From: JALXCG01 sp026991065 [NCBI: Gemmatimonadota bacterium]
Lineage (GTDB): Bacteria > GCA-2686955
Length of the DNA: 6,476 nt
NCBI GenBank assembly: GCA_026991065.1
Contig: JALXCG010000320.1
Location: 1-6,476, forward strand
Direction: 5' to 3'
Part shown: piece after piece, positions 5,267 to 6,476 of the stretch
Layout: each line of letters begins with the position of its first letter
Position numbering within the stretch: the stretch's first letter is position 1
Program-made: the position numbers and the translations under genes
Notes under the pieces: generated by a model
What the model saw: the letters and a program-made list of their open reading frames with translations, nothing else
Told to the model about the DNA's origin: nothing
Databases searched by the model: none

Positions 5267-6476
5267 AACGCGGCGTCGATCTGACTGAACACCGCTTCAT
5301 CGGTAAAGTGTTTGAGCGCGATCGCCTGCGTCGGGCATTTGGCATTGCAGAGCCCATCCCCCTTGCAGAGCACCGGATTGACCCGCGCTTTCAGCCCCGC
5401 CGCGGTATCGACAAAATGGATCGCATCATAGGTGCAGGCGCTGATGCAGGCGCCGCAGGCCACGCACTCCTCCTCCGTCACCTCGCAGACCGAACCGGAA
5501 GCCTTGACCGTATCCTGCGCCAACAAACTCCCCGCGCGACCGGCGGCGCCGAAAGCCTGACTGATGCTCTCGCTCAAATGCTTCGGATAGTGGGCGGTGC
5601 CGCACAGATAAACGCCCTCGGCGGCGAAATCGACCGGACGCAGCTTGACGTGGGCCTCCTGAAAAAACCCATCGGGGTTCAGCGAGATCTTGAACAGACG
5701 CGCCGCATCCATGCTGCCGGCCGAAGGCACCACCGCCACGGAGAGCGCCACCAGGTCGGCGTCCAGCTCCAGCCGCTGCCCCAGAATCGGGTCGGGCACG
5801 CTCACCCGCAGCACCGCGCGCCCCTCGGCACTGGTGGCGGCTTCCACCCGCGGCCCATCACTCGGCTCAAAACGCACGAAACGCACCTCGCGCTCCGCCG
5901 CCCGGCGATAGTAATCCTCGCTGAAGCCATAGGTGCGCATGTCGCGGAAGAGCACGTAGACCACCATCCGCGGATTCAGCTCCTTGAGCTTCAGCGCGTT
6001 TTTCACCGCCTGGCCGCAACAGACCCGGGCACAGTAGTTGCGATCCTCCCGGCGGCAGCCGACGCACTGGATCATCACCAGGCTTTGGGTCTCGCGCAGA
6101 CTCTCCGGCTCCAGGCTGATCCGCTCCTCCAACTGCAGTTGCGTCAACACCCGCGGATCTTCGCCGTAGAGATATTCGCGCGGGGCATACTCCGCCGCGC
6201 CGGTGGCCAGAATCGCCGCGCCATGTTCGATCCTGCGCACGCCGCCGGCCATCTCCACCGTGGTGGTGAAATTGCCGACATAGCCCGCGACATCGGTGAT
6301 GGTGGCGCGGTGCAGCACATGAATCAACCGGTGCTGGTAGACCCGGCGAATCAGATCGCCGAGATAGGCCTGCACATCAACCCCCTCCACCGTGTAGTGG
6401 AGGCGCCGCGCCACGCCGCCCAGGTCGGCCTCCCGCTCCACCAGGTAGACCTCGAACCCCTGTTCGGCCAGCCCGA
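5254..6476 (-). CDS. hdrA: HdrA-like FAD/iron-sulfur electron-bifurcating subunit (5' partial)
   Basis: The visible 407 residues are the C-terminal part of an HdrA-like protein; the start lies beyond the right edge because the frame stays open there (GLAEQGFEVYLVEREADLGG, the nucleotide-binding ExxxLGG region). Counting from the GTG at 6441: the ILATGA stretch (78-83) of the FAD fold, the QCVGCRREDRNYCARVCC iron-sulfur region (125-142), the CGTAHYPKHLSESISQAFGAA stretch near 280-300 typical of HdrA, and a ferredoxin-like pair of motifs at the end. The first motif is complete (C326, C329, C332, C336). The second reads CKGDGLCNAKC (C359, D362, C365, C369), with Asp in place of the second Cys. 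HdrA holds the FAD that splits electron pairs between ferredoxin and a higher-potential acceptor. The N-terminal part, where some HdrA proteins also carry selenocysteine, cannot be judged here. By order it corresponds to BamE. Family assignment is firm; electron acceptor unknown. Confidence 0.93.
   Translation of the reverse strand, partial: GLAEQGFEVYLVEREADLGGVARRLHYTVEGVDVQAYLGDLIRRVYQHRLIHVLHRATITDVAGYVGNFTTTVEMAGGVRRIEHGAAILATGAAEYAPREYLYGEDPRVLTQLQLEERISLEPESLRETQSLVMIQCVGCRREDRNYCARVCCGQAVKNALKLKELNPRMVVYVLFRDMRTYGFSEDYYRRAAEREVRFVRFEPSDGPRVEAATSAEGRAVLRVSVPDPILGQRLELDADLVALSVAVVPSAGSMDAARLFKISLNPDGFFQEAHVKLRPVDFAAEGVYLCGTAHYPKHLSESISQAFGAAGRAGSLLAQDTVKASGSVCEVTEEECVACGACISACTYDAIHFVDTAAGLKARVNPVLCKGDGLCNAKCPTQAIALKHFTDEAVFSQIDAALASL

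Overview
The window is a piece of a high-GC genome from an anaerobic bacterium. It carries one repeat-protein gene on the + strand (incomplete at the left edge) that converges, with 6 bases between stop codons, on a tightly packed minus-strand operon entering from the right edge. No stretch longer than about 30 bases lies outside a gene. There is no tRNA, rRNA, CRISPR array or mobile element that I can see, and no promoter: the operon promoter must lie beyond the right edge.

Read in the direction of transcription (right to left), the operon is: the C-terminal half or more of an HdrA-like flavin/iron-sulfur protein (5254 to the edge); an MvhD-like [2Fe-2S] protein (5225-4317); a NuoE-like [2Fe-2S] protein (4320-3823); a NuoF-like flavoprotein with extra N- and C-terminal iron-sulfur domains (3813-1828); and a short NuoG/HoxU-like iron-sulfur protein (1831-1235). 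Two junctions are 4-base ATGA overlaps and the others are 9 and 28 bases, so the five genes are almost certainly co-transcribed and translationally coupled. Together they make a route from NADH (NuoF flavin site, NuoE, HoxU-like subunit) through many Fe-S clusters to MvhD and the HdrA flavin, the known electron-bifurcating or confurcating centre of heterodisulfide-reductase systems. NADH dehydrogenase parts replace the hydrogenase that feeds MvhD in methanogens.

The main discovery is that the MvhD gene is a selenoprotein gene. A normal gene call would start at an internal ATG at 5105, but the reading frame runs back to an ATG at 5225 with a good ribosome binding site and is interrupted only by an in-frame TGA at 5171-5169. 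That TGA sits exactly where MvhD proteins have the second Cys of a C-N/H-W-C motif (here C-H-W-U). A perfect 8-bp stem with a GUU loop begins 19 nt after the TGA, as expected for a bacterial SECIS element. A SECIS inside the coding region directly after UGA is the bacterial arrangement (archaea usually place it in an untranslated region), which supports a bacterial host.

The gene order HdrA - Sec-MvhD - NuoE - NuoF - NuoG-like is, from memory, the order of bamE-F-G-H-I of the class II (tungsten, ATP-independent) benzoyl-CoA reductase complex of Geobacter metallireducens and other obligate anaerobes. A Desulfobacterota/Desulfuromonadia-like or syntrophic host degrading aromatic compounds is therefore a reasonable guess. 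The catalytic genes (bamB/bamC/bamD-like) are not in the window, so this is an inference; the same module could serve another HdrB-like or formate/ferredoxin partner.
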